Shown here: positions 1 to 6,666 of the stretch, piece by piece
Position numbering within the stretch: the stretch's first letter is position 1
Layout of the letters: the number at the start of each line of letters is the position of its first letter
Assembly (NCBI GenBank): GCA_002701145.1
Contig: PAEE01000022.1
Span: 32,485-42,459, forward strand
Direction: 5' to 3'
DNA length: 9,975 bases
From: Methanobacteriota archaeon
GTDB lineage: Archaea; Thermoplasmatota; Poseidoniia; Poseidoniales; Poseidoniaceae
The notes under the pieces: model-generated
What the model saw: only the letters and a program-made list of their open reading frames with translations
Told to the model about the DNA's origin: nothing
Database searches by the model: none
Position numbers and translations under genes: made by a program

Positions 1-743
1 GCTAATCCTCCAAGGAAGAATGCAAACGCCCACATAGAAATTCCAAACATTAAGTCGGGTGGCATAATGTTGGTTAGGTTCGTATCTTGGGATTCAAGAC
101 CAGAGTTCATTCCACTAAAACCTCCTACTTCTCCCAGCGCAATCCAACACAGAATCATAGAACCAATTATCATAACACATGATTGAATAGCATCGGTCCA
201 GATGGATGCTCTTATTCCTCCAGCATAACAGTAAGCAACGACCAAAACAAATCCAATCAATATTCCAATTAGTTCTGACCAGCCCATCATTACTAGCAAT
301 GCTTTGCCACCAGATGTTAGTTGGGCTGCAGCATAAATGCTTAGGAATAGAACTGAGAGAACAGCAGCCAATTTTGCTTCTGGTGACCCGGCCTTATCAC
401 CTACAAGCGAAGATAGTGATCTGACATTTCTTTTCTCTCCTTCCTCTTGAATGAATTTGTACAACCACATCCATGCAACTAGTTGCCCTAATGTTGATGC
501 AATAGCCAGCCAAATTACATTGTAGCCCATCATGTAGGTGAAACCAATAGCCCCGATGAACATGTAGCCAGAGTTCCATGTGCTGACTGCTGAAAGTGCA
601 GCCAGGGCAGGATGCATTCCACGACCTGCAATCAAATAATCATCAGTGGTATCTTTCTTTACACGAATAGATGCCAAACCTACTCCTGCAAAGAGTAGCA
701 TGAATGCGAGAAATGAGATTACTATCCAAAATTTCTCAGAAAT
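1..743 (-). CDS. Sodium:solute symporter (SSS/PutP-like), 5' part, runs off window edge
   Basis: This gene encodes the N-terminal ~247 residues of an SSS-family secondary transporter, which couples Na+ entry to uptake of a small organic solute across the cytoplasmic membrane. The reading frame is open from 743 to the window edge. Visible family features are a first hydrophobic helix, then DDYLIAGRGM followed by LSAVSTWNSGYMFIGAIG (PutP has DDYILGGR and LSAGASDMSGW at these places), several further membrane helices, and GGIRASIWTDAIQSCVMI, which matches the PutP GGFLAVSWTD segment. The substrate cannot be told. The first in-frame ATG (701) would cut away much of helix 1, and no ATG, GTG or TTG lies upstream before the stop at 746-744. 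A strong Shine-Dalgarno points instead to ATT at 743. The gene starts 10 bases after the purP stop, so it is probably co-transcribed with it. The family is clear; the start is less sure. Confidence 0.88.
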   Translation of the reverse strand, partial: MSEKFWIVISFLAFMLLFAGVGLASIRVKKDTTDDYLIAGRGMHPALAALSAVSTWNSGYMFIGAIGFTYMMGYNVIWLAIASTLGQLVAWMWLYKFIQEEGEKRNVRSLSSLVGDKAGSPEAKLAAVLSVLFLSIYAAAQLTSGGKALLVMMGWSELIGILIGFVLVVAYCYAGGIRASIWTDAIQSCVMIIGSMILCWIALGEVGGFSGMNSGLESQDTNLTNIMPPDLMFGISMWAFAFFLGGL

Positions 744-747
744 CTAA

Positions 748-755
748 ATCACCTT
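748..755 (-). promoter_or_regulatory. Shine-Dalgarno of the symporter gene, indicates ATT start
   Basis: Read on the minus strand, AAGGTGAT is an excellent match to the archaeal anti-Shine-Dalgarno (16S 3' end ...ATCACCTCC). It overlaps the purP stop codon and sits four bases (TTAG) before ATT at 743-741. That is normal spacing for an extended SD, whereas the first ATG lies 46 bases further on. This is what selects the unusual start codon for the downstream gene. Confidence 0.6.
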
Positions 756-1911
756 ATGTCAATACTTCCAAAAGACGATCTTGTTCTACTGCGCGACGAA
801 GTTCCATAGCGATTCTTCTTCCAGATGAAACAGGTTTTCTCCATGTTGCATTACCGTATGGGTGTCCAACAGAAACGTGAACATTTGTTCCGCCACCTAA
901 ACGAGGTGCTACGTCATAAATTGCATAATTCATATCTTTGTCGATGCATGTTTGTAGGCAGAATGGTCCTATAATTCCAGGGTCATAATGCTCTTTGGAT
1001 GCAGTGATGAATTTCTCTCCTAACTCAAAGGCACTCTCTAGCAGAGATTCTCGGATAGTTGCAGTATTGTGCCCTACAACTGTCATTTCTGGTATCTGCT
1101 GATGCGCAGGCATTGTCATTTGTTGTGGGGCTGGAAGTCTGACATGACCATCGAGTGAAGATTCAAATCTCCAATCAACACCAAGCAATTCCAGTTTAGG
1201 CATATCTTCCTCCAATGGAGAATAAAAGAAATTCAGATTGAAAACAGGGCCAATGACATATCTCTCAATACGTGCGCCATCAAGACTTTCTTGGTCGATA
1301 GTTCCCTCTTTTAGAAGAGTTTGGCTTTTCTCAAGATATTCTTCATATGATGCACAAGTAAAGAATCCTCTTTCCAACTTTTTCTGAGCATGATGTAACT
1401 TGACTATGACTAGACAGTCAATGTCCTGTGGGTCTGCGATAGCCTCTGGGTAAGGAAGACCTGCTTTGTCAAGAATCCAATAGTAATCTTGCTCTTCGGT
1501 TCTCTCTTCCATCCTTAACATATTTCGAGAACCAAACATAGGGACATGGAAATTATTCTCGACATCCCCAATACTAGAATATGATGTGAAAGATCTGTTT
1601 GGTATGTATACCACATTCCTTTTGCGCATTTCCTCTTGCATGTTCGGCTTCATGACATCGTTAAAAGAGTCCATTACAATCGATTTATCGACCATTCCCC
1701 TTCTTACTCGTCCAGATGATGTTCTTTGAGTTTTGAAATACTGTGAATAGGTTTTTTCGCGGCCTTTTTGACAGTAAGCGACCGTAGGAAATCCTTCTTC
1801 AATTGCGCCATCACATATGTCCAATGCAGAGTGACTAGCAGTCATTCCAATACGCAATTTAAGGCGGTCATAGTCTTCGATAATTCCAGTAATTTCATCT
1901 TTTCCTATCAT
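754..1911 (-). CDS. purP: Formate-dependent AICAR ligase, FAICAR synthetase PurP
   Basis: PurP is the archaeal ATP-grasp enzyme that uses ATP and formate to turn AICAR into FAICAR, the penultimate step of de novo IMP synthesis, replacing the folate-dependent PurH transformylase. The 385-residue protein is close to the usual ~360. Family signatures run in order: SHSALDICDGAIEEGFPTV (26-44), KGREKTY (49-55), PNRSFTSY (104-111), VPMFGSRNMLR (123-133), IERYVIGPVFNLNFFYSPL (215-233), the LLGVDWRFE region (242-250), VVGHNTATIRESLL (278-291), GPFCLQT (315-321) and YDVAPRLGGGTN (332-343) near the ATP/Mg site. The start has an upstream GGGAG/GTGAT ribosome-binding sequence. The gene lies 48 bases after a coiled-coil gene and 10 before a symporter gene. 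No other purine gene is in view. Confidence 0.95.
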   Translation of the reverse strand: MIGKDEITGIIEDYDRLKLRIGMTASHSALDICDGAIEEGFPTVAYCQKGREKTYSQYFKTQRTSSGRVRRGMVDKSIVMDSFNDVMKPNMQEEMRKRNVVYIPNRSFTSYSSIGDVENNFHVPMFGSRNMLRMEERTEEQDYYWILDKAGLPYPEAIADPQDIDCLVIVKLHHAQKKLERGFFTCASYEEYLEKSQTLLKEGTIDQESLDGARIERYVIGPVFNLNFFYSPLEEDMPKLELLGVDWRFESSLDGHVRLPAPQQMTMPAHQQIPEMTVVGHNTATIRESLLESAFELGEKFITASKEHYDPGIIGPFCLQTCIDKDMNYAIYDVAPRLGGGTNVHVSVGHPYGNATWRKPVSSGRRIAMELRRAVEQDRLLEVLT

Positions 1912-1959
1912 GTAATCACTACTCCCTGATTATGATGCTATCCGAGATGGCCTTTGAAG

Positions 1960-2841
1960 TTAGTCAAAGCGCTGCAATTGCATCAATTCGTCAGTTGATA
2001 GCGTATCTCCGCTCATCAACTTGCTCATCAAGTCTTGAACTTCAACACGCGCTCCACGTTGACTATCACCGGTGGTAGCTCCACGCATAGCACGAAGCAT
2101 ATCTTGAATTGAGTGTAGGCATCTTAGAGATACAATGTAGAAATGATGAGCCTTGTCGGCCTCTTTCTTGGATTTGCGAAGTTCACGGTGTGCATCTTCT
2201 GCTTGCTCCCTCTGCCTGTCGACTTCCTTGTTCCACTGTAGCATCAAATCGTGTGCTTCCTGGGCAGCTTGTGCTGCTTTTTGTACTTCGACATGTGCTT
2301 CTTCTTGAATAACCATTGCTTCACGAAGCATTCCTCTTGCTTCCTTGAGTTCACCATTAGAATCTTCAGAAGATTTCATTTCACGAATCTTGGAAGAAAT
2401 TTCTTTCATTCTCTTCATGACTTTCTTCTCATTGTTTCCAGTGTGAGCGCCACGTTCGAATTCTCTCTCTAATTTTTGTAGGTCACGGCGAAGAGAGTGT
2501 ACTGTAACTTTGCGTTCTCTGCGGCCGCCGCGGTGGCCAGAGTTACCTTCGTCTTTTTCAGTGCGCTCAGAATCAAGCATAGATTTAGCTTGCTTAACTT
2601 TCTTATTTGCTTCAGAACGAATAGTCTTCTTGTCACGAACTAATTCGTTCATCTGCTCACGAATTTCACGTTGCTGGCGGACATTTTGGATAAGTTCACG
2701 GACTTCTGCATTTAACTCGTTTCGAATAACGGTGTGCTCCTTAGTTCGAGCGTTCCAATCATCACGAGTAGTGCGGTACTGCGTTGCCTTTTGGTCAACT
2801 AACTTACGCTTTTCATCCAAAATTTCCTTTAATTCTGCCAT
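1960..2841 (-). CDS. COG1340-type archaeal coiled-coil protein
   Basis: This 293-residue protein is almost entirely helical, charged and cytoplasmic. Its arrangement matches the archaeal COG1340 coiled-coil family: an N-terminal coil with repeated R-x-x-x-N spacing (RNELNAEVRELI at 40-51, REQMN at 61-65, RSEAN at 75-79); a Gly/Arg-rich break (about 99-110); a central segment VHSLRRDLQKLERE (114-127) followed by EKKVMKRMKEI; a long second coil (160-235); and a short conserved-looking C-terminus GDTLSTDELMQLQ (278-290). The function of this family is not established. It is often mislabelled phosphoserine phosphatase, which nothing here supports. The start ATG has GGTG upstream at SD distance. 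It follows the TUTase operon after a hairpin-bearing 90-bp gap and resembles the first protein of that operon, so the two may be partners or paralogues. Confidence 0.75.
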   Translation of the reverse strand: MAELKEILDEKRKLVDQKATQYRTTRDDWNARTKEHTVIRNELNAEVRELIQNVRQQREIREQMNELVRDKKTIRSEANKKVKQAKSMLDSERTEKDEGNSGHRGGRRERKVTVHSLRRDLQKLEREFERGAHTGNNEKKVMKRMKEISSKIREMKSSEDSNGELKEARGMLREAMVIQEEAHVEVQKAAQAAQEAHDLMLQWNKEVDRQREQAEDAHRELRKSKKEADKAHHFYIVSLRCLHSIQDMLRAMRGATTGDSQRGARVEVQDLMSKLMSGDTLSTDELMQLQRFD

Positions 2842-2931
2842 TTCTTATCGCACCTGTTCGCCATGTACTCCCGTACTTCAGCGACTGGGCGACTGGCCTA
2901 TCCCATTTGAAGCCTCCCTACGGGAGGCGTT
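2842..2931. other. 90-bp intergenic spacer with hairpin and small tandem repeat
   Basis: This spacer separates the end of the Roadblock-like gene from the start of the COG1340 gene on the minus strand. It holds the hairpin at 2906-2936 and a perfect tandem duplication of GCGACTGG (2881-2888 and 2889-2896). The minus-strand ribosome-binding sequence AGGTG lies just before the COG1340 ATG. No convincing TATA box is seen, so whether transcription continues through the spacer is unclear. Confidence 0.5.
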
Positions 2932-2936
2932 TCAAA
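2906..2936 (-). repeat. Inverted repeat / hairpin at end of the TUTase operon
   Basis: The arms TTTGAA (2906-2911) plus GCCTCCC (2912-2918), and GGGAGGC (2922-2928) plus TTCAAA (2931-2936), pair around a 3-base loop with a 2-base bulge, giving a 13-bp stem. It overlaps the stop codon of the Roadblock-like gene. No run of T follows on the minus strand, so it is not a standard archaeal U-tract terminator. It may act as an RNA-processing or 3'-end stabilising structure between two parts of a long transcript. Confidence 0.55.
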
Positions 2937-3276
2937 GAAAGGGGATTATTGCCTTACATGCAACGGATAATTTCTGCCTTGCCTTACCTAAATTTGACCC
3001 AGTTGGGCATTGAATGATTATTGAGTGACCAGATTCAAGCCTCGAAATTATAATCGTTGAATCTTCCCCAACCACTGTAATCAAGTTACTTTCTGGATTC
3101 AGATCTAATATTTCAGTCATCACTGTCGGTTTAAATTCATTAGAAGTACGCTCTACAGTAAATCCTTCGATATCCATCAAAGCAGCCGAAATAATACATT
3201 CCTCATCGACTAAATCCACAATAACAGTGTTTGGCACAACCGGTTGTAATACTTGGCGGGTGATGACTATTTGCAT
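2932..3276 (-). CDS. Small Roadblock/LC7-like domain protein
   Basis: This 114-residue soluble protein has the pattern of a Roadblock/LC7 (MglB-like) fold. An N-terminal strand/helix region leads to a central strand with IISAALMDIEGFTVE (28-42), like the 'G-l-l-v-d-xx-G' strand of the family. A helix carries MTEILDLN (53-60). The C-terminal half has LITVVGEDSTIIISRL (65-80), GHSIIIQC (83-90), then GSNLGKARQKLSVACKAI (93-110), the usual 'anlG..r..l..a...i' final helix. Such proteins dimerise and, in other prokaryotes, regulate Ras-like GTPases; no GTPase gene is in view. The ATG at 3276 shares one base with the upstream stop (TGATG), which implies translational coupling to the acetyltransferase; an in-frame TTG at 3279 is the alternative start. 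The fold call rests on pattern recognition and should be tested by profile search. Confidence 0.6.
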   Translation of the reverse strand: MQIVITRQVLQPVVPNTVIVDLVDEECIISAALMDIEGFTVERTSNEFKPTVMTEILDLNPESNLITVVGEDSTIIISRLESGHSIIIQCPTGSNLGKARQKLSVACKAIIPFL

Positions 3277-3764
3277 CAAATATTTCCTCTCATCACATAA
3301 CCAATACCTGATTTGTAATAGCCTTCGAGTTTAGAAATTATCTCCAAGCCTCTTTTTCTATAGAAATCTATGGCGAATTCATTATCGCCTCTGACCTCAA
3401 GTTGAATTTCTGAGTGCCCATCATGGCGGGCAGCCTCAACCAAGAAATCCCATGCTTGTGCGCCAAACCCCTTTCCTTTGTAATCAGAATCTATTGCAAA
3501 TGCTACTATTCTTACTCGAGAAGTACTGAATTTGTTGGCCCACATCAATCCCCTAATCATATTATTATCATCTAGTAGAACGAGATTGCCACCCCATTCA
3601 GGTATCGGTAAAGTCTTCACTGAAGCCTCAGCATATCGTTCTCCAGTTTGATCAAGGAATAGTTGTCGAACCACTTCTACAGTTGCATCATCCAATGATT
3701 TTGGACTAGGACCAAGACACCAACGTGCGCCCATGTTTTGTTGGTAGAAGGGCTTACTCTTCAT
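3276..3764 (-). CDS. GNAT-family N-acetyltransferase (RimI-like)
   Basis: This 162-residue protein fits the single GNAT domain, which transfers acetyl from acetyl-CoA to an amine on a protein or small molecule. Visible elements are strand 4 with VRIVAFAIDSDYKGKGFG (84-101), where K-G-K-G-F-G (96-101) is the acetyl-CoA pyrophosphate loop (usual Q/R-x-x-G-x-G/A); the following helix AQAWDFLVEAAR; and motif B with LEVRGDNEFAIDFYRKRGLE (122-141), in which N and the FYRKRGF-like segment are typical of RimI-type enzymes. The substrate is unknown. The start ATG overlaps the TUTase stop by four bases (ATGA), and the stop overlaps the next gene. This ties it to the operon and makes an operon-encoded protein, such as the basic lysine-rich tail of the TUTase, a possible but unproven target. 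Confidence 0.88.
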   Translation of the reverse strand: MKSKPFYQQNMGARWCLGPSPKSLDDATVEVVRQLFLDQTGERYAEASVKTLPIPEWGGNLVLLDDNNMIRGLMWANKFSTSRVRIVAFAIDSDYKGKGFGAQAWDFLVEAARHDGHSEIQLEVRGDNEFAIDFYRKRGLEIISKLEGYYKSGIGYVMRGNI

Positions 3765-5842
3765 TCCTTCTTCTTGTATCGGCTTCTTGAACCTCTATGT
3801 GCTCCAAGATTTCCAAGTTTACGCATTCCAGCCTTCTTTGAATTTACCTTCTTAGTTTTCTTAGAACTAGATTCAGAATCTAGACTAGAAAGCAATCCCG
3901 AAATATCTCCAAGAGTCATTGGACCCGACGCTTCCTTAGATTGTCGAGGTTTAGAATTCCCTCCGCGTCTATCTCTTCCACGATTACCTGGCTTAGGGTT
4001 TGATTTCTTCCTTAGCCATGCCTCTAGCCTGCCTACTTCACGACGAAGTTTGTGCAATTCTCCACGTCGCTGTCTCAGTGCTTTCTGAATATTTTGAACT
4101 CTTCTGTCATAGGATCGAGCTTCATTGGCATTGATGTTCTTATCCTTTAGCAGAGGTTCCTGTTCAAGCATTTTTGCTGTGGTATCATCATGTTTTGTCT
4201 CATAGATTTTGAGATTCTTGATATCACTCTTCTGCTCGACAACTAATTCGATGAATCTTTGATGCAGTTCACTAGCTTCTCTCGCTTTAGCATGCATTGC
4301 TTGTAATTCGAGGAACCATGAGAATTGTATCTTTTCCCTATCTAGTGATGGGACACGATGGATATCTAGTTCCTCTGTAAGTCTTGAGTAGACCTTTGCC
4401 AATTCATCTTCAATCATATGGATTGGTAGAATAATATCAGAATTGATTTTATCTCTCTGCTTCTTTATCTCGTCGATTTTTTTGTTTCTGTTTCGCAATC
4501 CTACGATAATTGCCTTGTGCTCTTTACGTAAATCAGAAGTTTCTTCGATTACTCCACGCATTGCTCTAGCCATTCTAACATTTGACTGCCTTTCAGAATC
4601 TAGCGCTTCTACACGCTTCTCTAGAGCCTTCATTTCTGCTTGCGCTTTCTCTAGCATATTCTTTACAATGTCATCTGATTTATCTCGTAAATCATGGAAA
4701 ATATCTGCAGGCTCCATGTCCTTTAGACGTTCAGAGTCAACAGTTTCACAAATTTCCTTCCACGTTGAACCATTCCCAAACATTACTGCAGCTCGTAGTA
4801 ATTCGTTGCGAATACTCAATTCACCAGCGGCTCTAACAACACGACATAAATCATGATCTAAATCAAATGGGTCCTCTATTGCCAAATGATGCTCTCCCAT
4901 TCTTGGAGGTTTAGATTTCTCACTATTGATGATATCAAGAGCGGATGGCTCTTCATTCATCCATCCTTTCATGTCACGGGTTAGTGGTTCTCCATTTCTA
5001 ATCGATATTACTTGTTCAGACCAGTTTCTAGTAGCATATGTATGGAAAAACGAATGCAATAATTGTGCCAAATCGCTATCATTTTTTGAATCCAATTTTG
5101 CATTTTCATTAATTGTGATGTCGTACTCTGTTTCATCTAGTTCGATTATAGTTCGATCATCACCTGTTTGCAAGTTTGGCACTACTAGTTGCTCTAGTAA
5201 GTGATTGATTACTAGAATCGACCAACCATAGGATGACAAAGTGCCATTCGGGGCATCTGAAATATTTCTGTGCAGTGCCCAATGCTTTACACATATTGCT
5301 AATTCTCTTACTCTTGAGTCAATCTTTGAATAACTAGATAATAATCTCGTATTGTGTAATGCCAAGGTATTGTTTATTGAAATATCAACATGTAGGCCAC
5401 TTCTAGGATCTGTGAATTTTACAATCGGGACCTTTGCTCTTGTTAAGGCCTGGACATTTTCCATTCCTTGGCCTCTGAGCATACCTCCAATACGCTTGAT
5501 GATTTTCTTTTGGTCTGCATTTGGTATTTGGAGACATAAATCGAAATCTCCACCTTTCAGTGAAAGACCACTTTCAGCGGAGCCAAATGTCGACAACTTC
5601 GAACCTTTGAATTTAGATGCAATACTTTTCTCTAAGTGTTTGAACAAACCGTCTTTTCTTTTCTCATCACCTTTGTGAATTTTATGATTTGAGACGGTTC
5701 GTTCTAGAGGCTTTACAAAGCCAGAAATTACTTCTTTAGATGGGCTAATAATTTCGAGATTGCCCGTTAGATGGGAATGTAGGAATTCGAATAGTTTCGC
5801 ATCTTCAGGCGATAGACCTGTAATGTCACATCTATCACTCAT
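3761..5842 (-). CDS. Cid1/TUTase-like terminal nucleotidyltransferase fused to coiled coil and basic tail
   Basis: The protein is predicted to add untemplated nucleotides, probably U, to RNA 3' ends. Residues 1-85 are a helical lead-in. A Pol-beta nucleotidyltransferase core follows: FGSAESGL (86-93) with GS at 87-88, catalytic Asp99 and Asp101 in GGDFDLCL, and the third Asp153 in LHVDISINN. The central domain has LALHNTRLLSSY (160-171), Lys186 in CVKHW and GTLSSYGW (200-207), where Tyr205 corresponds to the base-stacking Tyr212 of yeast Cid1. The PAP-associated domain has LLHSFFHTYA (261-270), VISIRNGEPL and IEDPFDLDHDLCR (322-334). His330 falls at the Cid1 His336 position, which favours UTP. 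Residues ~390-612 are coiled coil. Residues 613-693 are Lys/Arg/Gly/Ser-rich with an RGRDRRGG stretch, suiting RNA binding. Start and stop both overlap neighbouring genes (ATGA). It is not the archaeal CCA-adding enzyme, whose architecture differs. Confidence 0.9.
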   Translation of the reverse strand: MSDRCDITGLSPEDAKLFEFLHSHLTGNLEIISPSKEVISGFVKPLERTVSNHKIHKGDEKRKDGLFKHLEKSIASKFKGSKLSTFGSAESGLSLKGGDFDLCLQIPNADQKKIIKRIGGMLRGQGMENVQALTRAKVPIVKFTDPRSGLHVDISINNTLALHNTRLLSSYSKIDSRVRELAICVKHWALHRNISDAPNGTLSSYGWSILVINHLLEQLVVPNLQTGDDRTIIELDETEYDITINENAKLDSKNDSDLAQLLHSFFHTYATRNWSEQVISIRNGEPLTRDMKGWMNEEPSALDIINSEKSKPPRMGEHHLAIEDPFDLDHDLCRVVRAAGELSIRNELLRAAVMFGNGSTWKEICETVDSERLKDMEPADIFHDLRDKSDDIVKNMLEKAQAEMKALEKRVEALDSERQSNVRMARAMRGVIEETSDLRKEHKAIIVGLRNRNKKIDEIKKQRDKINSDIILPIHMIEDELAKVYSRLTEELDIHRVPSLDREKIQFSWFLELQAMHAKAREASELHQRFIELVVEQKSDIKNLKIYETKHDDTTAKMLEQEPLLKDKNINANEARSYDRRVQNIQKALRQRRGELHKLRREVGRLEAWLRKKSNPKPGNRGRDRRGGNSKPRQSKEASGPMTLGDISGLLSSLDSESSSKKTKKVNSKKAGMRKLGNLGAHRGSRSRYKKKE

Positions 5843-6666
5843 TCTTCCTCAACTCCCTGAGGTTTTTTGGATTTAGATTCTCTTTCTTTCTTCGCAGATT
5901 TCGCAATAGCCTTGGAAGATTGACCACCCTCTCTAACTCTAGTTGCATCGATTATCAGATCATCGAATCGATCGTTTTCTACACGTTCTTTCCAAAATTC
6001 GAGTGCCTGTTGACTAGATGACAGAGCATTTTCCAATCTCATTGTTCTTGATTTAGCTCGTGTTCGTACCTCTTCCCATTTTACGAATGATTCATGACTT
6101 TCGGCATTGGCATTGACTAATTCCACCATCGCATCATGGGCTTTTTGGGAAGAATCCAGTAATTTTCTGGCTTTAGACCGCGAATCTTTCATTTCTTTGA
6201 CCAAAGGTTGCGAGGCCGTTCTTTCCTCGACCCATTCTTCGTGTTCGCGTATCAGAGATTTCATTTCATTGATGAATTTCTCTTCTGTTTTATGGGTCCC
6301 CGCACTCGTCTCCAATTGATTTTCTAAGGACTGCAATTTTTCAGATAATTTGTCCTTGGCCCACTTAGGGTCAGGGTTCTTCATTCCGCCTTCGGCAATC
6401 AGCTGTTCACGGATCTCATTCGCACGCTCAAATAGCGCTCTAGCATCCTTTTGGGCAGAATTTCTTTCATGCTTTAGATTAGCAACTTTTGAGTTGATAG
6501 AATCTCTTTCTTGCCTAGCAGATTTTGCCTTTGGCTCAGCGTCTTGAAGTTCACTTTTTCGCTCTTGTAAATCATCAGGAATAATTTCAGACAAACGCTC
6601 TCGTCTGTGCAAAATAGCTTGCGCTAAAAGTTTGGGTGAGACTGCCAGAAGGTCGTTCGCATCCAT
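5839..6666 (-). CDS. Coiled-coil protein, COG1340-like, first gene of TUTase operon
   Basis: This predicted 275-residue soluble protein is nearly all helix. The N-terminal coil has ARQERDSINSKVANLKHERN (50-69), like the R-D-x-x-N repeats of COG1340 proteins. The central KLSEKLQSLENQLET (106-120) followed by EEKFINEMKSL lines up with the equivalent block of the COG1340 gene at 1960-2841. A second coil runs to ~225, with HESFVKWEEVRTRAK resembling HDLMLQWNKEVDRQR there. The tail is Lys/Ser/Glu-rich. An open frame extends to an ATG at 6801, but that would overlap the divergent gene's signal peptide, so I chose ATG 6666, which has GTGAT and AGGTGG sequences just upstream. Its stop overlaps the TUTase start (ATGA). 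Function is unknown; a structural partner of the TUTase coiled coil is a reasonable inference. Confidence 0.78.
   Translation of the reverse strand: MDANDLLAVSPKLLAQAILHRRERLSEIIPDDLQERKSELQDAEPKAKSARQERDSINSKVANLKHERNSAQKDARALFERANEIREQLIAEGGMKNPDPKWAKDKLSEKLQSLENQLETSAGTHKTEEKFINEMKSLIREHEEWVEERTASQPLVKEMKDSRSKARKLLDSSQKAHDAMVELVNANAESHESFVKWEEVRTRAKSRTMRLENALSSSQQALEFWKERVENDRFDDLIIDATRVREGGQSSKAIAKSAKKERESKSKKPQGVEEE

Noticed and set aside
2906..2936. Rho-independent-type terminator
   Set aside because: No T-run follows the stem on the minus strand, and archaeal termination relies mainly on T-rich tracts.
2510..3013. Plus-strand frame of 167 codons
   Set aside because: It lies opposite the well-supported COG1340 gene and the end of the Roadblock-like gene; its Arg/Ser/Phe-rich composition is typical of an antisense shadow.
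4443..4856. Plus-strand frame opposite the TUTase coiled coil
   Set aside because: Ser/Phe/Ile-rich mirror of a Glu/Lys/Arg-rich coiled coil, with no independent signal.
3761..5842. Archaeal CCA-adding enzyme or canonical 2-5A synthetase-like protein
   Set aside because: The LSSYG, HNTRLLSSY and IEDPFD-x-x-H motifs and their order are those of Cid1-type enzymes, not of class I CCA-adding enzymes.
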